Numbered from the stretch's first letter, positions 50,196 to 59,680 are shown. The stretch is DNA of 64,000 nt from JAUIAI01 sp045106815 (GCA_045106815.1 JBGCFG010000095.1:5348-69347); one strand, 5' to 3'. Notes: generated from the sequence alone by a model not told the origin. Numbers and translations are program-made.

Positions 50196-50945
50196 ATGAC
50201 ACACAAAATTGTTTTGCTACGCCACGGCGAAAGCCAGTGGAATCTTGAAAATCGGTTCACCGGATGGACCGATGTTGAACTGACCGAGAAAGGCCGAGCG
50301 GAAGCCCGCACGGCCGGCGAATTGATGGCCAAAGAAGGCTTTGCATTCGACATAGCCTTCACGTCGATGCTGCGCCGGGCGATCGGCACGCTCTGGACAG
50401 CGCTTGATGAAATGGACCGGATGTGGATTCCCATCGTGAATGCCTGGGAACTCAACGAGCGCCATTATGGCGCACTTCAAGGCTTGAACAAGGCCGAAAC
50501 AGCCAAGAAATATGGGGATGAGCAGGTCTTGATCTGGCGCCGGGCATATGCCACAGCGCCAAACCCACTCAGCCCGGACGATCCCAGACACGCAGCCACT
50601 GACCCTCGTTACGCCCATTTGTCTCCTGCGCAAATTCCGCTTACCGAGTGCCTCAAGGACACCGTGGAGCGAGTTGTGCCGTTTTGGGAAGAGACGATTG
50701 CACCCGCTATTGCGAGTGGTCGCAGCGTGATTGTCGCCGCCCATGGCAATAGCCTGAGAGCGCTGATTAAGCATCTTGACAACATTTCAGAAGATGAAAT
50801 AGTCAATCTCAACATACCAACCGGCAGGCCGCTCGTCTATGAGCTCGACGATGAACTCAAGCCGCTGCGCCACTACTACCTCGGTGACTCAGCAGAGATT
50901 GAAGCAGCTATGGCGGCCGTTGCCGCTCAAGGCAAAGCCAAATAG
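50196..50945 (+). CDS. gpmA: 2,3-bisphosphoglycerate-dependent phosphoglycerate mutase GpmA
   Basis: 249 residues. The catalytic RHG motif is in KIVLLRHGESQWNLENRFTGW. WELNERHYGALQGLNKAETA and the second His in IVAAHGNSLRALIKHL complete the active site. It interconverts 3- and 2-phosphoglycerate in glycolysis. ATG 50196 follows AAGGAA at a good distance; a GTG directly upstream is also in frame. ctpA follows after 221 bases. Confidence 0.97.
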   Translation: MTHKIVLLRHGESQWNLENRFTGWTDVELTEKGRAEARTAGELMAKEGFAFDIAFTSMLRRAIGTLWTALDEMDRMWIPIVNAWELNERHYGALQGLNKAETAKKYGDEQVLIWRRAYATAPNPLSPDDPRHAATDPRYAHLSPAQIPLTECLKDTVERVVPFWEETIAPAIASGRSVIVAAHGNSLRALIKHLDNISEDEIVNLNIPTGRPLVYELDDELKPLRHYYLGDSAEIEAAMAAVAAQGKAK

Positions 50946-51166
50946 GACCAGAGCGATTGGGATCGACTCCCAGTGGGTCACCGTCGAGCGCCTGCGCTGA
51001 CGTTGCCTCGGGCCTCGGACGAGCGGTCAATCCCCCCGCCACAACGGTGTTTGAAAGGTCCTTGACTCCCATCTGACAGGTATACTGAATCGTCAATTAG
51101 CTCAACACGGCCTTCTGCCGACAGCGCTTTGCGCATTGAGCGCCTTCCAACCCTTTGTGAAGAGTT

Positions 51167-52570
51167 ATGAACAGCAAGGCAAAACATCTCGGTCTTATTT
51201 CCGTCGGCGCCATCGCCGGCGTGCTCGTGAGCGTTGGCATTACAGCCGTGGCTCAAAAAGATCAGCGCAATACACTGCCGTTGGCAGAGCTGAGGCAGTT
51301 CACCGATGTCTTTGGCGCCATCCAGGCCAACTATGTAGAGCCCGTCACTGACAAAAAGCTCATCACGCAGGCAATTAGCGGCATGCTTGCTGGTCTGGAC
51401 CCGCACTCGGCCTACCTGGACAGCGAAGCCTTTCGCGAACTGAAAGTCGGAACCCAAGGAGAATTTGGCGGCCTGGGCATAGAGGTTGGTCAAGAAGATG
51501 GCTTCATCAAAGTCGTCTCTCCGATCGAAGACACGCCGGCGGCGCGCGCTGGGGTTAAAGCTGGCGACCTGATCATCAAGATCGACGAAAAGCCAACCAA
51601 AGGCATGACGCTGTCTGATGCCGTCAAACTCATGCGCGGCAAGCCCAAAACCCCGATTGTCTTGACGGTGTCACGCAAGGGCGCGGGCCAGCCAATCGTG
51701 ATCGAAATCATCCGCGACGTCATCAAAGTCAAATCCGTTCGGTGGAAGGGACTAGAGCCGGGCTACGGATACATCCGAATCACCCAGTTCCAGGAGCAAA
51801 CCGTGGCTAATCTTGCGCGCGCGATCCGGGAGTTGGCTGACAAAGGCATGGAGAAAGGCCTGGTATTGGATTTGCGTAACGACCCAGGTGGCTTGCTCCA
51901 CGGTGCGGTCGGTGTATCGGCAGCCTTCCTGCCCTCACGCGTGACCGTAGTCTCCACCAACGGACGGACGGCTGACGCTGCGCGCGACTACCTCGCCGCG
52001 CCTGAAGACTATCTGCGTGGCTCGCGACGCGATCTACTTGCGGACCTGCCCGAAATAGCCAAAACGGTGCCTATGGTCGTCCTCGTCAACAGTGGTTCAG
52101 CCTCAGCGTCTGAGATTGTGGCTGGTGCACTGCAGGACCATGAGCGCGCGACCGTGATCGGGACACAAACCTTTGGCAAGGGATCAGTACAGTCCATTTT
52201 GCCGCTCACCAACAAGACGGCAATTAAACTCACGACGGCTCGCTACTACACGCCCAAGGGCCGGTCTATTCAAGCCAAAGGCATTACACCTGACTTGGTC
52301 GTGGAGGAAACACCCGATGGTGATTTGTCTAGCTTCCGTGTTCGTGAGGTGGATCTGAATCGCCACCTGTCTAACGACAAGAGCGAGGAAGCCAAGATTC
52401 GCAAGCCGAAAGCAACCGATGCTGAGCGCTTAAAAGACCGCAAACCAATCGTCTTCGGCTCTGAGGATGATTATCAGCTTCAGCAAGCCATGAATCATTT
52501 GAAAGGATTGCCGGTCATGGTGGCAAAAGATGAGAACAGTGCTGCACCCAAAAAGGTCAAAAAGCAGTAA
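51167..52570 (+). CDS. Carboxy-terminal processing protease (S41 family) CtpA
   Basis: 467 residues. An N-terminal helix or signal (GLISVGAIAGVLVSVGITAVA), a PDZ domain at about 100-175 (GEFGGLGIEVG, VKAGDLIIKID) and the S41 catalytic domain are visible. Catalytic Ser313 (NSGSASASE) and Lys338 (FGKGSVQ) have the family spacing of 25 residues. It cleaves C-terminal regions of periplasmic proteins. A Lys-rich C-terminus follows. The gene ends at a strong terminator shared with the convergent gene. The gpmA-ctpA order is common in betaproteobacteria. Confidence 0.95.
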   Translation: MNSKAKHLGLISVGAIAGVLVSVGITAVAQKDQRNTLPLAELRQFTDVFGAIQANYVEPVTDKKLITQAISGMLAGLDPHSAYLDSEAFRELKVGTQGEFGGLGIEVGQEDGFIKVVSPIEDTPAARAGVKAGDLIIKIDEKPTKGMTLSDAVKLMRGKPKTPIVLTVSRKGAGQPIVIEIIRDVIKVKSVRWKGLEPGYGYIRITQFQEQTVANLARAIRELADKGMEKGLVLDLRNDPGGLLHGAVGVSAAFLPSRVTVVSTNGRTADAARDYLAAPEDYLRGSRRDLLADLPEIAKTVPMVVLVNSGSASASEIVAGALQDHERATVIGTQTFGKGSVQSILPLTNKTAIKLTTARYYTPKGRSIQAKGITPDLVVEETPDGDLSSFRVREVDLNRHLSNDKSEEAKIRKPKATDAERLKDRKPIVFGSEDDYQLQQAMNHLKGLPVMVAKDENSAAPKKVKKQ

Positions 52571-52590
52571 AACTATCAACCACCAAAACC

Positions 52591-52622
52591 AAAAAGGGTC
52601 AGCGAACGCTGGCCCTTTTTTT
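52591..52622. terminator. Rho-independent terminator after ctpA
   Basis: AAAAA, stem GGGTCAGC, loop GAAC, stem GCTGGCCC (one G-U pair), then seven T. The A-tract on the other side makes it usable for the convergent leftward gene, whose stop codon lies in the T-run. Confidence 0.9.
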
Positions 52623-53319
52623 ATCCGTCTACCCGCGCAGGACCCACAGCTGATTCGATAGACACAAGCAGTGCTACCCGCCGCCGATCAGCGACGTCAG
52701 CGGCCTGCTGCATGATTGCGTCGACCATTAAGTAGCTCGCCATCACGGTGCGCGCATATTCGACCTGAAGCTCCGCCTGAACACGCGGATCGAATTGCTG
52801 GCTTGGTGAGTTCAATTGATTCTGCTGATCCGGGCCGGGCAGACTCAGTTGCGAAAGGCTCGGTTCGGACGCAAGCCAACGTGCTTTAAAGACCTCCCAC
52901 CGCCACCAGTCGAGACTTGCTCGGTCAAACCCGGCGCGAGGCTGCAAGGGTGAAGCAGGCCACGGCAGCAACGCCCGACCAATCGCTCGCATTGATACGC
53001 CTGCCGCGGACAAGACTGGGGCCACATGTCGAGCACGCAAATCAGAGGCGAGCGAAGCGATTACTCGTTCGGCCCCCAAATCGGGGAGTCCGGAATTTAT
53101 ACCCGCCATCTGAACCGATAAGCTATCGGACACGTTCGTGTTGGCCCATAATTCGGCAGAGGGAAGGCGCTGACTGACGCCATATTCACCCCCCTTAGTC
53201 CAGTGCTCACGAATCGTTTGAGGAGGCGATTGTTCTGTGAGCTTTGAAAATCCCGGCAATAGTCCCAACTCACGCCATCGCTTAACCAGCCGTGGCGAGC
53301 GACCGGCCAGCTTAATCAT
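52621..53319 (-). CDS. Hypothetical protein, no family recognised
   Basis: 232 residues from ATG 53319; the frame is open back to 53403. No membrane segment or motif is recognised. The middle part is rich in Trp (SLDWWRWEVFKARWL) and the C-terminal third is a plausible helix-rich region (VQAELQVEYARTVMASYLMVDAIMQQAADVADRRRVALL). Support for being real comes from its end placement, exactly at a shared bidirectional terminator, and from a reasonable amino-acid mix. It is divergent from the polysaccharide locus at 53604. It could still be spurious. Confidence 0.45.
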   Translation of the reverse strand: MIKLAGRSPRLVKRWRELGLLPGFSKLTEQSPPQTIREHWTKGGEYGVSQRLPSAELWANTNVSDSLSVQMAGINSGLPDLGAERVIASLASDLRARHVAPVLSAAGVSMRAIGRALLPWPASPLQPRAGFDRASLDWWRWEVFKARWLASEPSLSQLSLPGPDQQNQLNSPSQQFDPRVQAELQVEYARTVMASYLMVDAIMQQAADVADRRRVALLVSIESAVGPARVDG

Positions 53320-53603
53320 GATGATCGGGGCTTTCACAAACAGGTGACTCCAGGAGGAACAGCAAACACTGTGGACGGCTTTCGAATGAATCCTGTCGAG
53401 CATATTGACGACTTGGCCTTGTGTCTGTGCTGCTTCGCACGGAAGCGCGCGTTCGCATACATCTGTGACGTAGTTACTGGGTCATACGCAACTCGCGCAC
53501 TACTCTCGGCCTCCAGTTACCCCGAGTTGTCTGCAAATGCCGTGCGTTGCTTGCGCCCGGTATTCATTAATTTGCCAAGGGCACTCTCTCTGCAGGCCAC
53601 TGC

Positions 53604-55001
53604 GTGATGCAAAAAGGATTGATATTGCCGTCTCAAGTCAAGTCAGGTATCGGCTTCGGCGTTTTTGAACTGGTCCGTGCTGTCACGGATGCTGTAATCG
53701 CTGTTGTTATCTTGATGCTCGCCGCACTCCTATGGCAGCAACCTTTCGGAGCTGCCGAATGGGTCATTGCCGCCATGGCGTTTATGCTGCAGTACCGTGG
53801 CCGCGGCGGCCTTGGGGTACCGCTCAATGAAGTCGTGTCGTCAGTGCTCAAGCGCTGGGCCATGACAGTCATTGTGTTGCTCGTGATTGGACTACTCACG
53901 AAGTTTGTCTCGAACTTTAACGAGATGATGTTGTTGACCTGGATCGCTGCCACGCCGCTGGTCCAGATTGCGGCGCACCGCCTCGGACCTTACGTGTATG
54001 CCCCCATCGTTCGCATGCGAGGGCTGCGGCGATCTATCGTGGTCGGCAGCACCGACCTGGGGCGATCATTCGCCAAAACCATCAACTCGGATCCGCTAGC
54101 TTATGAGCGGGTTGTGGCGTTTTTTGATGACCGTGAACTTGATCGTATACCCCATGAGCATCGTCGCCGCCTAGCTGGCAAACTGGATGCCGTGGGCGAC
54201 TTTGTTCGTGCCAATAATATCGATCAGATCTTCATCGCACTGCCGATCGCGGCGCAGCCGCGTATCTTGAAGATGATTGACGATCTGCACAATTCGACGG
54301 CTTCAATCTGGTTCGTCGCCGATCTAGCTCGTTTCCAACCTGTGCAGCCCAGCATCTCATCCGTCTCTGGATTTCCAGTACTGGCCGTGTGCGAAAGTCC
54401 ATTCCGTGGCATGCCCGGCACCCTTAAGCGACTATTGGATATTGCTGTTGCCCTAGTGGCGCTCTTACTTGCCGCGCCCATCATGGTGGGTGCTGCGCTC
54501 GCCATTCGGCTTACCTCCCGAGGCCCGGTCATTTTCAAGCAAACGCGCTACGGTCTCGAAGGCGGCGAAATCACGGTCTACAAGTTTCGCAGCATGACGG
54601 TCACCGAAGATGGCAACGATCAGTACAAACAGGTGTCCAGGGGCGACGCGCGCGTGACCCGGGTAGGCGCATTTCTTCGCAAGACATCTCTGGACGAATT
54701 GCCACAGTTTATTAACGTCTTGCAAGGGCGCATGAGTGTTGTGGGTCCCCGGCCGCATGCGGTCGCGGTGAACCAGCACTATCGTCAGCACATCCCGAGC
54801 TACATGGTTCGCCACAAAGTCCGCCCTGGCATTACCGGGTGGGCTCAAATTCATGGTTATCGCGGCGGCGACGACCTGCCCAGCATGACAAAGAGAATCG
54901 AGTTCGACCTCCAGTATCTGCGCAACTGGTCGCTGTGGCTGGACGTCCAAATCTTGTTCAGGACCGTGTTCGTGATCTTTAAAGATCCGTCCGCTTACTA
55001 A
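53604..55001 (+). CDS. Undecaprenyl-phosphate sugar phosphotransferase, EpsB/WcaJ type (copy 2)
   Basis: 465 residues, the paralogue of the gene at 16192. It has N-terminal membrane helices, a Rossmann-like region (VVGSTDLGRSFAKTI, FFDDREL) and the C-terminal sugar-transferase domain with FKQTRYGLEG, YKFRSM, KTSLDELPQFINVL and SVVGPRPHA. It would start a polysaccharide on undecaprenyl phosphate. The start codon at 53604 is ATG and is directly followed by another. It opens a rightward cluster with a polymerase-like protein, a GT2 and a UDP-sugar decarboxylase. Having two initiators suggests two polysaccharides or redundancy. Confidence 0.9.
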   Translation: MMQKGLILPSQVKSGIGFGVFELVRAVTDAVIAVVILMLAALLWQQPFGAAEWVIAAMAFMLQYRGRGGLGVPLNEVVSSVLKRWAMTVIVLLVIGLLTKFVSNFNEMMLLTWIAATPLVQIAAHRLGPYVYAPIVRMRGLRRSIVVGSTDLGRSFAKTINSDPLAYERVVAFFDDRELDRIPHEHRRRLAGKLDAVGDFVRANNIDQIFIALPIAAQPRILKMIDDLHNSTASIWFVADLARFQPVQPSISSVSGFPVLAVCESPFRGMPGTLKRLLDIAVALVALLLAAPIMVGAALAIRLTSRGPVIFKQTRYGLEGGEITVYKFRSMTVTEDGNDQYKQVSRGDARVTRVGAFLRKTSLDELPQFINVLQGRMSVVGPRPHAVAVNQHYRQHIPSYMVRHKVRPGITGWAQIHGYRGGDDLPSMTKRIEFDLQYLRNWSLWLDVQILFRTVFVIFKDPSAY

Positions 55002-55014
55002 ATTTGAGCGGCTC

Positions 55015-56349
55015 ATGGCGCTGATGCAAAACTCCATTCGAACTGCAAAACCAGACTGGCTATTACCGCTGCTTGCGTTCGGCCCACTGATTCTGACGAC
55101 CTACTTTGCCAAGCTCGGCACACCGGTCGGACCAGCGTCGGTGCCGATATCCCTGTATGGCATTTTGTTATTGTTGGCTCTGGGCGTGATTACCTCGCGG
55201 CTCGTCATTGATCTCAAAAGGCTAGCGGCATTCATCTTCGTGATGGGCTTTTTGGGCAGCGTCATGGTGCTGCGAGGCGACGAATGGTCCCTGACCTCCT
55301 TCCTAATGATGGCGTGCCTTTATGCGACTTACACGGTCACCCTCAATAGCCCGGCCTACAACGTTAAACGCGGGCTTGAATTTTTCCTGAATGTCGCGGC
55401 CATCATTGCCATTGGCGGTATTGCGCAGTTTTTCCTTCAGTTTGTTGTTGGTCCGCAGCTCGCGTTTCCAATTGATTACTACCTGGCTGATTTGATTGTT
55501 GAGGACTACATGAACCTCAACGTGTTGTACTACGGCTCAACAGTCCATAAGCCCAATGGCATTTTTTTGCTTGAAGCATCGTTCTTCAGCCAGCTACTGG
55601 CCATTGCCGTTTTAGCTGAGCTGTTGAGCACCAACCGGATGCCGCGACTCCTGTTGTACCTCACAGGTATGGTTGTTTCCTACTCTGGCACCGGGATCAT
55701 CATTCTTGCAGTGACGATGCCGCTACTCATCATCACCAAAAAACGCTGGGACTTGATGCTACTCGCGCTGGGCGCCCTTGTGATGGCTGGCATCCTGTTC
55801 GAAGCGCTGAACCTGGAGATCTTCCTGGAGCGGGCAACCGAGTTCGACAACCCCAATTCAAGTGGCTTTATGCGATTTGTGGGCGCCTACTACATGTTCG
55901 ACCAGTTTCTCTGGGTTGACCAGATGCGAGCACTTCTGGGTTATGGCGCAGGTGTCTTCAAAGATTTTGAGGTGAGAACAGATCTGCCCGTGCATGAGTC
56001 TGCCCTCACGAAAATTGTGTTTGAGTTTGGCGTGGTGGGAGCCATTTTGAACATTGGATTTCTGGTGTTCTGCCTGACTTACTCAACCGCGCCAGGTATT
56101 CTCAAGCTCGGCGTGGCCGTCATGTTCTTTATGGCCGGCATCTACACACCGTCGTCTCACGGGATCGCGCTTACCATCATGATGTGGCCAAGCCCCGCGC
56201 CCGAACCTATTCGTCCAGTTGAGCGCAGCACGGCCGTTTTGCGTTGGTTCGGTATTGACCTTGGCAAGGCCAATCGGCGCAAGCTGGCCAGACAAAAAAG
56301 TGCGGCTGCTCTGCGGCCTCTCGCCTCTGCTAAAACTCGTCAAACCTGA
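55015..56349 (+). CDS. Polytopic membrane protein, probable polysaccharide polymerase (Wzy/ligase-like)
   Basis: 444 residues with about ten to twelve membrane helices. A long periplasmic loop between helices is seen around DYYLADLIVEDYMNLNVLYYGSTVHKPNG. LLGYGAGVFKDF resembles the LGxG.G.F motif found in O-antigen polymerases or ligases. The last ~60 residues are cytoplasmic and basic. Position between an initiating transferase and a GT2 supports a polymerase role, but sequence families for Wzy are too diverse for certainty. It begins 13 bases after the transferase gene. Confidence 0.65.
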   Translation: MALMQNSIRTAKPDWLLPLLAFGPLILTTYFAKLGTPVGPASVPISLYGILLLLALGVITSRLVIDLKRLAAFIFVMGFLGSVMVLRGDEWSLTSFLMMACLYATYTVTLNSPAYNVKRGLEFFLNVAAIIAIGGIAQFFLQFVVGPQLAFPIDYYLADLIVEDYMNLNVLYYGSTVHKPNGIFLLEASFFSQLLAIAVLAELLSTNRMPRLLLYLTGMVVSYSGTGIIILAVTMPLLIITKKRWDLMLLALGALVMAGILFEALNLEIFLERATEFDNPNSSGFMRFVGAYYMFDQFLWVDQMRALLGYGAGVFKDFEVRTDLPVHESALTKIVFEFGVVGAILNIGFLVFCLTYSTAPGILKLGVAVMFFMAGIYTPSSHGIALTIMMWPSPAPEPIRPVERSTAVLRWFGIDLGKANRRKLARQKSAAALRPLASAKTRQT

Positions 56350-56352
56350 TTT

Positions 56353-57549
56353 ATGACTTTCTTTTTCTTCATACTTGCGGCGCTTGCCCTGTTCGCCGCC
56401 CTGCACCCTTACACCACCTATCCGCTGAGCCTCTGGGCCCTGAAACGGCTTGGTATTCGTCAGCCAGAGATACGCAAAGATGGGCCAGGCCTACCAAGCC
56501 TGCAAGATGGGGCCACACGCCCAAGGCTGGCCATTCTGATGTGCGTGCACAACGAGCAAAATGTGATCACGGCTCGTATGAACAATCTGCTGCACCTGGT
56601 TGATGCCATTCCCGGCACCGAAGTACTCGTCTATGTAGACGGCAGCACGGATGAAACAGAGGCTCGCCTACGCGAGTTTGGTGATCGGATCCGTCTGTTT
56701 GTATCAGATCACCAGACCGGGAAAACACCCGGCATGAATCTGCTGGTGACCAAAACCGAAGCTGATTTGATTGTCTTTACCGATGCCGCGGTCAAGATGT
56801 CTGAACAATCACTGCCGGCCATGCTGCAAATGTTCAATGATCCGGATGTTGGCTGTGTGTGCGCACGCATTGTTGCCGTGAATGGCGGCGCGGATGGCGA
56901 GCTGACAGCCACGGCAGATACCTCAATCAAATACTGGGCGTTTGACGCCAGCTTACGCGCTCTCGAGTCTGAGGTCGCTTCCGTCATTGGCGCCCATGGC
57001 CCCCTTTTTGCCATTCGACGGCAGCTGCACGAGCCTGCGCCACCAGAACTGTTCGATGATTTTTGGGTATCGATGGCCATTTTGTATGCCGGCCATCGAG
57101 TCGTACAGGCAAATGAGTTTGTAGGATACAAGGCTATCGCCAACAAACAGTCAGACGAATTCACACGCAAGACGCGAATCGCCTGTCAGTCCTACAACAT
57201 TCACCGTGGTCTGCTGCCGCGGCTGCGCAAGCAGTCGCTTTTGATCAAGTATTGCTACCTGTCACACAAAACTTTGCGCTGGATGACAATTTTCTCGCTG
57301 ATAACCTGCGGGGTGTTTGCGACAATGGGCGTTATCAGTGGTGGCGGCCTTTGGCTTGCCTTATTGGGATGGTGTCTTGCGGGGCTGGCAGCCGGACTGG
57401 GTTACTTTGGCTTAAAGCCATTTGATCGCGGCTTCTCAGCGTTGGCGGCATTGGTGGCAAACGGCCGCGGAGTGATTCAATCATTGCGCGGCACCACCTA
57501 CCAAACCTGGTCGCCTGTTAAGTCTGCCCGCGAAGCCAGCCACTCCTGA
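56353..57549 (+). CDS. Family 2 glycosyltransferase
   Basis: 398 residues. One N-terminal helix (FFFFILAALALFAALHPYTTYPL) leads to a GT-A domain with ILMCVHNEQNVITARMNNL, YVDGSTDETEARL (DxD-like nucleotide-sugar site), DAAVKMSEQSLPAML and SYNIHRGLLPRL (processive-type motif similar to QxxRW). Two more helices close the C-terminus. It extends a lipid-linked or growing glycan in the inner membrane. It starts three bases after the upstream gene, so they are co-translated. Confidence 0.9.
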   Translation: MTFFFFILAALALFAALHPYTTYPLSLWALKRLGIRQPEIRKDGPGLPSLQDGATRPRLAILMCVHNEQNVITARMNNLLHLVDAIPGTEVLVYVDGSTDETEARLREFGDRIRLFVSDHQTGKTPGMNLLVTKTEADLIVFTDAAVKMSEQSLPAMLQMFNDPDVGCVCARIVAVNGGADGELTATADTSIKYWAFDASLRALESEVASVIGAHGPLFAIRRQLHEPAPPELFDDFWVSMAILYAGHRVVQANEFVGYKAIANKQSDEFTRKTRIACQSYNIHRGLLPRLRKQSLLIKYCYLSHKTLRWMTIFSLITCGVFATMGVISGGGLWLALLGWCLAGLAAGLGYFGLKPFDRGFSALAALVANGRGVIQSLRGTTYQTWSPVKSAREASHS

Positions 57550-57617
57550 TCAATCCATTGGGCTAGTGGCCCGGTGCGACTTAATCGCAACATTTTTTTG
57601 ATACGGAATCTGCATTC

Positions 57618-58580
57618 ATGAGAACCGCTCTACGCAAGCGCGTCCTGGTTACCGGCGGCGCCGGCTTTCTCGGCTCCCATCTTTGTGAGCGCTTGCTTGC
57701 ACTCGGTCACGAAGTGATCAGCGTTGATAACTACTTCACGGGCGGCAAGGAAAACATTGCACCCTTGATGGGCAACCCGCGCTTTGAGTTTATTCGCCAT
57801 GATGTCACCTTCCCGCTTTACATCGAAGTAGACGAGATTTTCAATCTGGCCTGCCCTGCCTCGCCGATTCACTATCAGCATGACCCGGTGCAGACGACAA
57901 AGACCAGCGTCCACGGCGCGATCAACATGCTGGGCCTAGCCAAACGAACCGGTGCCAAGATCTTTCAAGCATCGACCAGCGAAGTCTACGGCGACCCGAC
58001 CCAGCATCCGCAACAGGAAGACTACTGGGGCAATGTGAATCCGATTGGGCTGCGCTCGTGCTATGACGAGGGTAAGCGTTGCGCAGAAACCCTGTTCTTT
58101 GACTACCACCGTCAGCATAAGGTCAATATCCGCGTGGCGCGCATCTTCAACACCTACGGTCCGCGCATGCACCCCAATGACGGGCGCGTCGTGTCCAACT
58201 TCATCGTGCAGGCATTGAAGGGCCAGCCCATTACGCTTTACGGCGAAGGTCAGCAGACCCGGTCTTTTTGCTATGTGAGTGATCTCATTGAAGGCTTCAT
58301 CCGATTCATGGACGCCCCGGATACGGTCACCGGTCCCATCAATCTAGGCAACCCGGGTGAATTCACAATTCGCGAACTCGCAGAGAAAGTGGTTGAAATG
58401 ACTGGCTCGTCGTCCGAGTTGGTCTTCGAGCCACTCCCGCCTGACGATCCTAAGCAGCGTCAACCCAACATCACGCTGGCTCAGGAAAAACTGAATTGGC
58501 AACCGGTTGTGAATCTTGATACCGGGTTATCGAACACAATAAATTACTTTAAGGGCCTGATCTCGGCTGGCCTGGCCTGA
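57618..58580 (+). CDS. UDP-glucuronate decarboxylase (UDP-xylose synthase)
   Basis: 320 residues, extended short-chain dehydrogenase fold. The NAD motif is GGAGFLGSHLCERLL and the catalytic set includes STSEVYGDP and the YxxxK pair in SCYDEGKRCAETL. NLACPASPIHYQHDPVQT and RIFNTYGPRMHPNDGRVVSNF are highly characteristic of UXS enzymes. It converts UDP-glucuronate to UDP-xylose, so xylose is probably a component of the local polysaccharide. No UDP-glucose dehydrogenase gene is in the window. Confidence 0.94.
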   Translation: MRTALRKRVLVTGGAGFLGSHLCERLLALGHEVISVDNYFTGGKENIAPLMGNPRFEFIRHDVTFPLYIEVDEIFNLACPASPIHYQHDPVQTTKTSVHGAINMLGLAKRTGAKIFQASTSEVYGDPTQHPQQEDYWGNVNPIGLRSCYDEGKRCAETLFFDYHRQHKVNIRVARIFNTYGPRMHPNDGRVVSNFIVQALKGQPITLYGEGQQTRSFCYVSDLIEGFIRFMDAPDTVTGPINLGNPGEFTIRELAEKVVEMTGSSSELVFEPLPPDDPKQRQPNITLAQEKLNWQPVVNLDTGLSNTINYFKGLISAGLA

Positions 58581-58623
58581 CCCAAAAATATCGTCACCAA
58601 TTGCTAGGTGTGACTAAAGAATC

Positions 58624-59517
58624 ATGATTGGACTATTTTTCAAAGGCCTCGCCATGGGCGCCGCCAATGTTGTGCCTGGCGTATCGGGCGGGACGATTGC
58701 GCTGATAACGGGCATCTACGAGCGCTTGATCAACGGCATTAAGTCGTTTGATGTGACGGCCATCAAGCTCTTGGTGAAGGGCCGCTTCGCCAATTTTTGG
58801 CGTCATATTGATGCTGCATTCCTGCTGCCGCTCGTAGCAGGGGTGGGTACCGGCATCATCGTGTTGGCCAAACTCATTGAGCGCTTACTTCGTGAACAGC
58901 AGATTCCGACAATGGCCTTTTTCTTTGGGCTCATACTGCTGTCCGTGTGGTTTGTTGGACGAACCGTCAGACGCTGGAACAGCGCCAGCATTCTGGCCCT
59001 TGTATTCGGTACCGTTATTGCCACCGGCATTGCAATCATGGTGCCGGCAACCGAAAACGCCTCGTTCTATTACCTGTTCCTGTGCGGCGTCGTCGCGATC
59101 TGTAGCATGATTTTGCCTGGCCTTTCCGGTTCGTTTGTGCTGATCATCATGGGTAACTATGCGCTGGTGCTCGGCGCAATCGGCCAGTTTGATCTATCGG
59201 TATTGGTGCCTATGGCATTGGGTTGCATTTTCGGACTTATCGCCTTTTCGCGCTTGCTCAGCGCCGTATTCAAACGCTTTCATGACCAGACCATCGCGCT
59301 CATGACGGGATTTGTCCTGGGCTCGCTGGCCGTTATCTGGCCATGGAAAAACACCTTGACCGTGCTTATCGAACGAGCGGGCAAACCCGCCAAAGAAGCC
59401 GTCGTGGGATATGACTGGTTCTTACCAGCACTGGCTGAGCAACAAACGCTGCTCGCGCTCGCGCTGATGGTGCTTGGCGGCATCACAATCTGGATCACAG
59501 AGCGTTACGGACGTTGA
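58624..59517 (+). CDS. popT: DUF368 family protein, probable undecaprenyl-phosphate translocase PopT
   Basis: 297 residues with about eight or nine membrane helices. The DUF368 signature GAANVVPGVSGGTIALITGIYERLI is at the N-terminus, and a related half motif (MILPGLSGSFVLIIMG) occurs mid-protein, as expected for the internal duplication. DUF368 proteins have been identified as carriers that return undecaprenyl phosphate to the cytoplasmic leaflet. Here the gene directly follows genes that consume this lipid, which fits that role. It ends about 170 bases before the TIR-STAND gene. Confidence 0.85.
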   Translation: MIGLFFKGLAMGAANVVPGVSGGTIALITGIYERLINGIKSFDVTAIKLLVKGRFANFWRHIDAAFLLPLVAGVGTGIIVLAKLIERLLREQQIPTMAFFFGLILLSVWFVGRTVRRWNSASILALVFGTVIATGIAIMVPATENASFYYLFLCGVVAICSMILPGLSGSFVLIIMGNYALVLGAIGQFDLSVLVPMALGCIFGLIAFSRLLSAVFKRFHDQTIALMTGFVLGSLAVIWPWKNTLTVLIERAGKPAKEAVVGYDWFLPALAEQQTLLALALMVLGGITIWITERYGR

Positions 59518-59652
59518 CTAGGCAACACGCCTAACCTGACGGCGCAGACACCGCCGCTTATTGACGTGCAAGACAGGCGCAAAAGTGTGTCATTTCGTGT
59601 CTCGTTGACTTATGCTTACGGCGGGCGCTGCATCGGGGAGTGCCGACAATAA

Positions 59653-59680
59653 GAATCTGACTGCGAGAATCGGACTGCGA
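59653..59680 (+). repeat. 14-bp tandem direct repeat before the TIR-STAND gene
   Basis: GAATCTGACTGCGA (59653-59666) is followed directly by GAATCGGACTGCGA (59667-59680), with one difference. It ends seven bases before the start codon where a ribosome site is expected, and none is visible. Confidence 0.6.

Noticed and set aside
51062..51086. TTGACT and TATACT upstream of ctpA as a sigma-70 promoter
   Set aside because: The spacing of about 13 bases between the hexamers is too short for a normal promoter.
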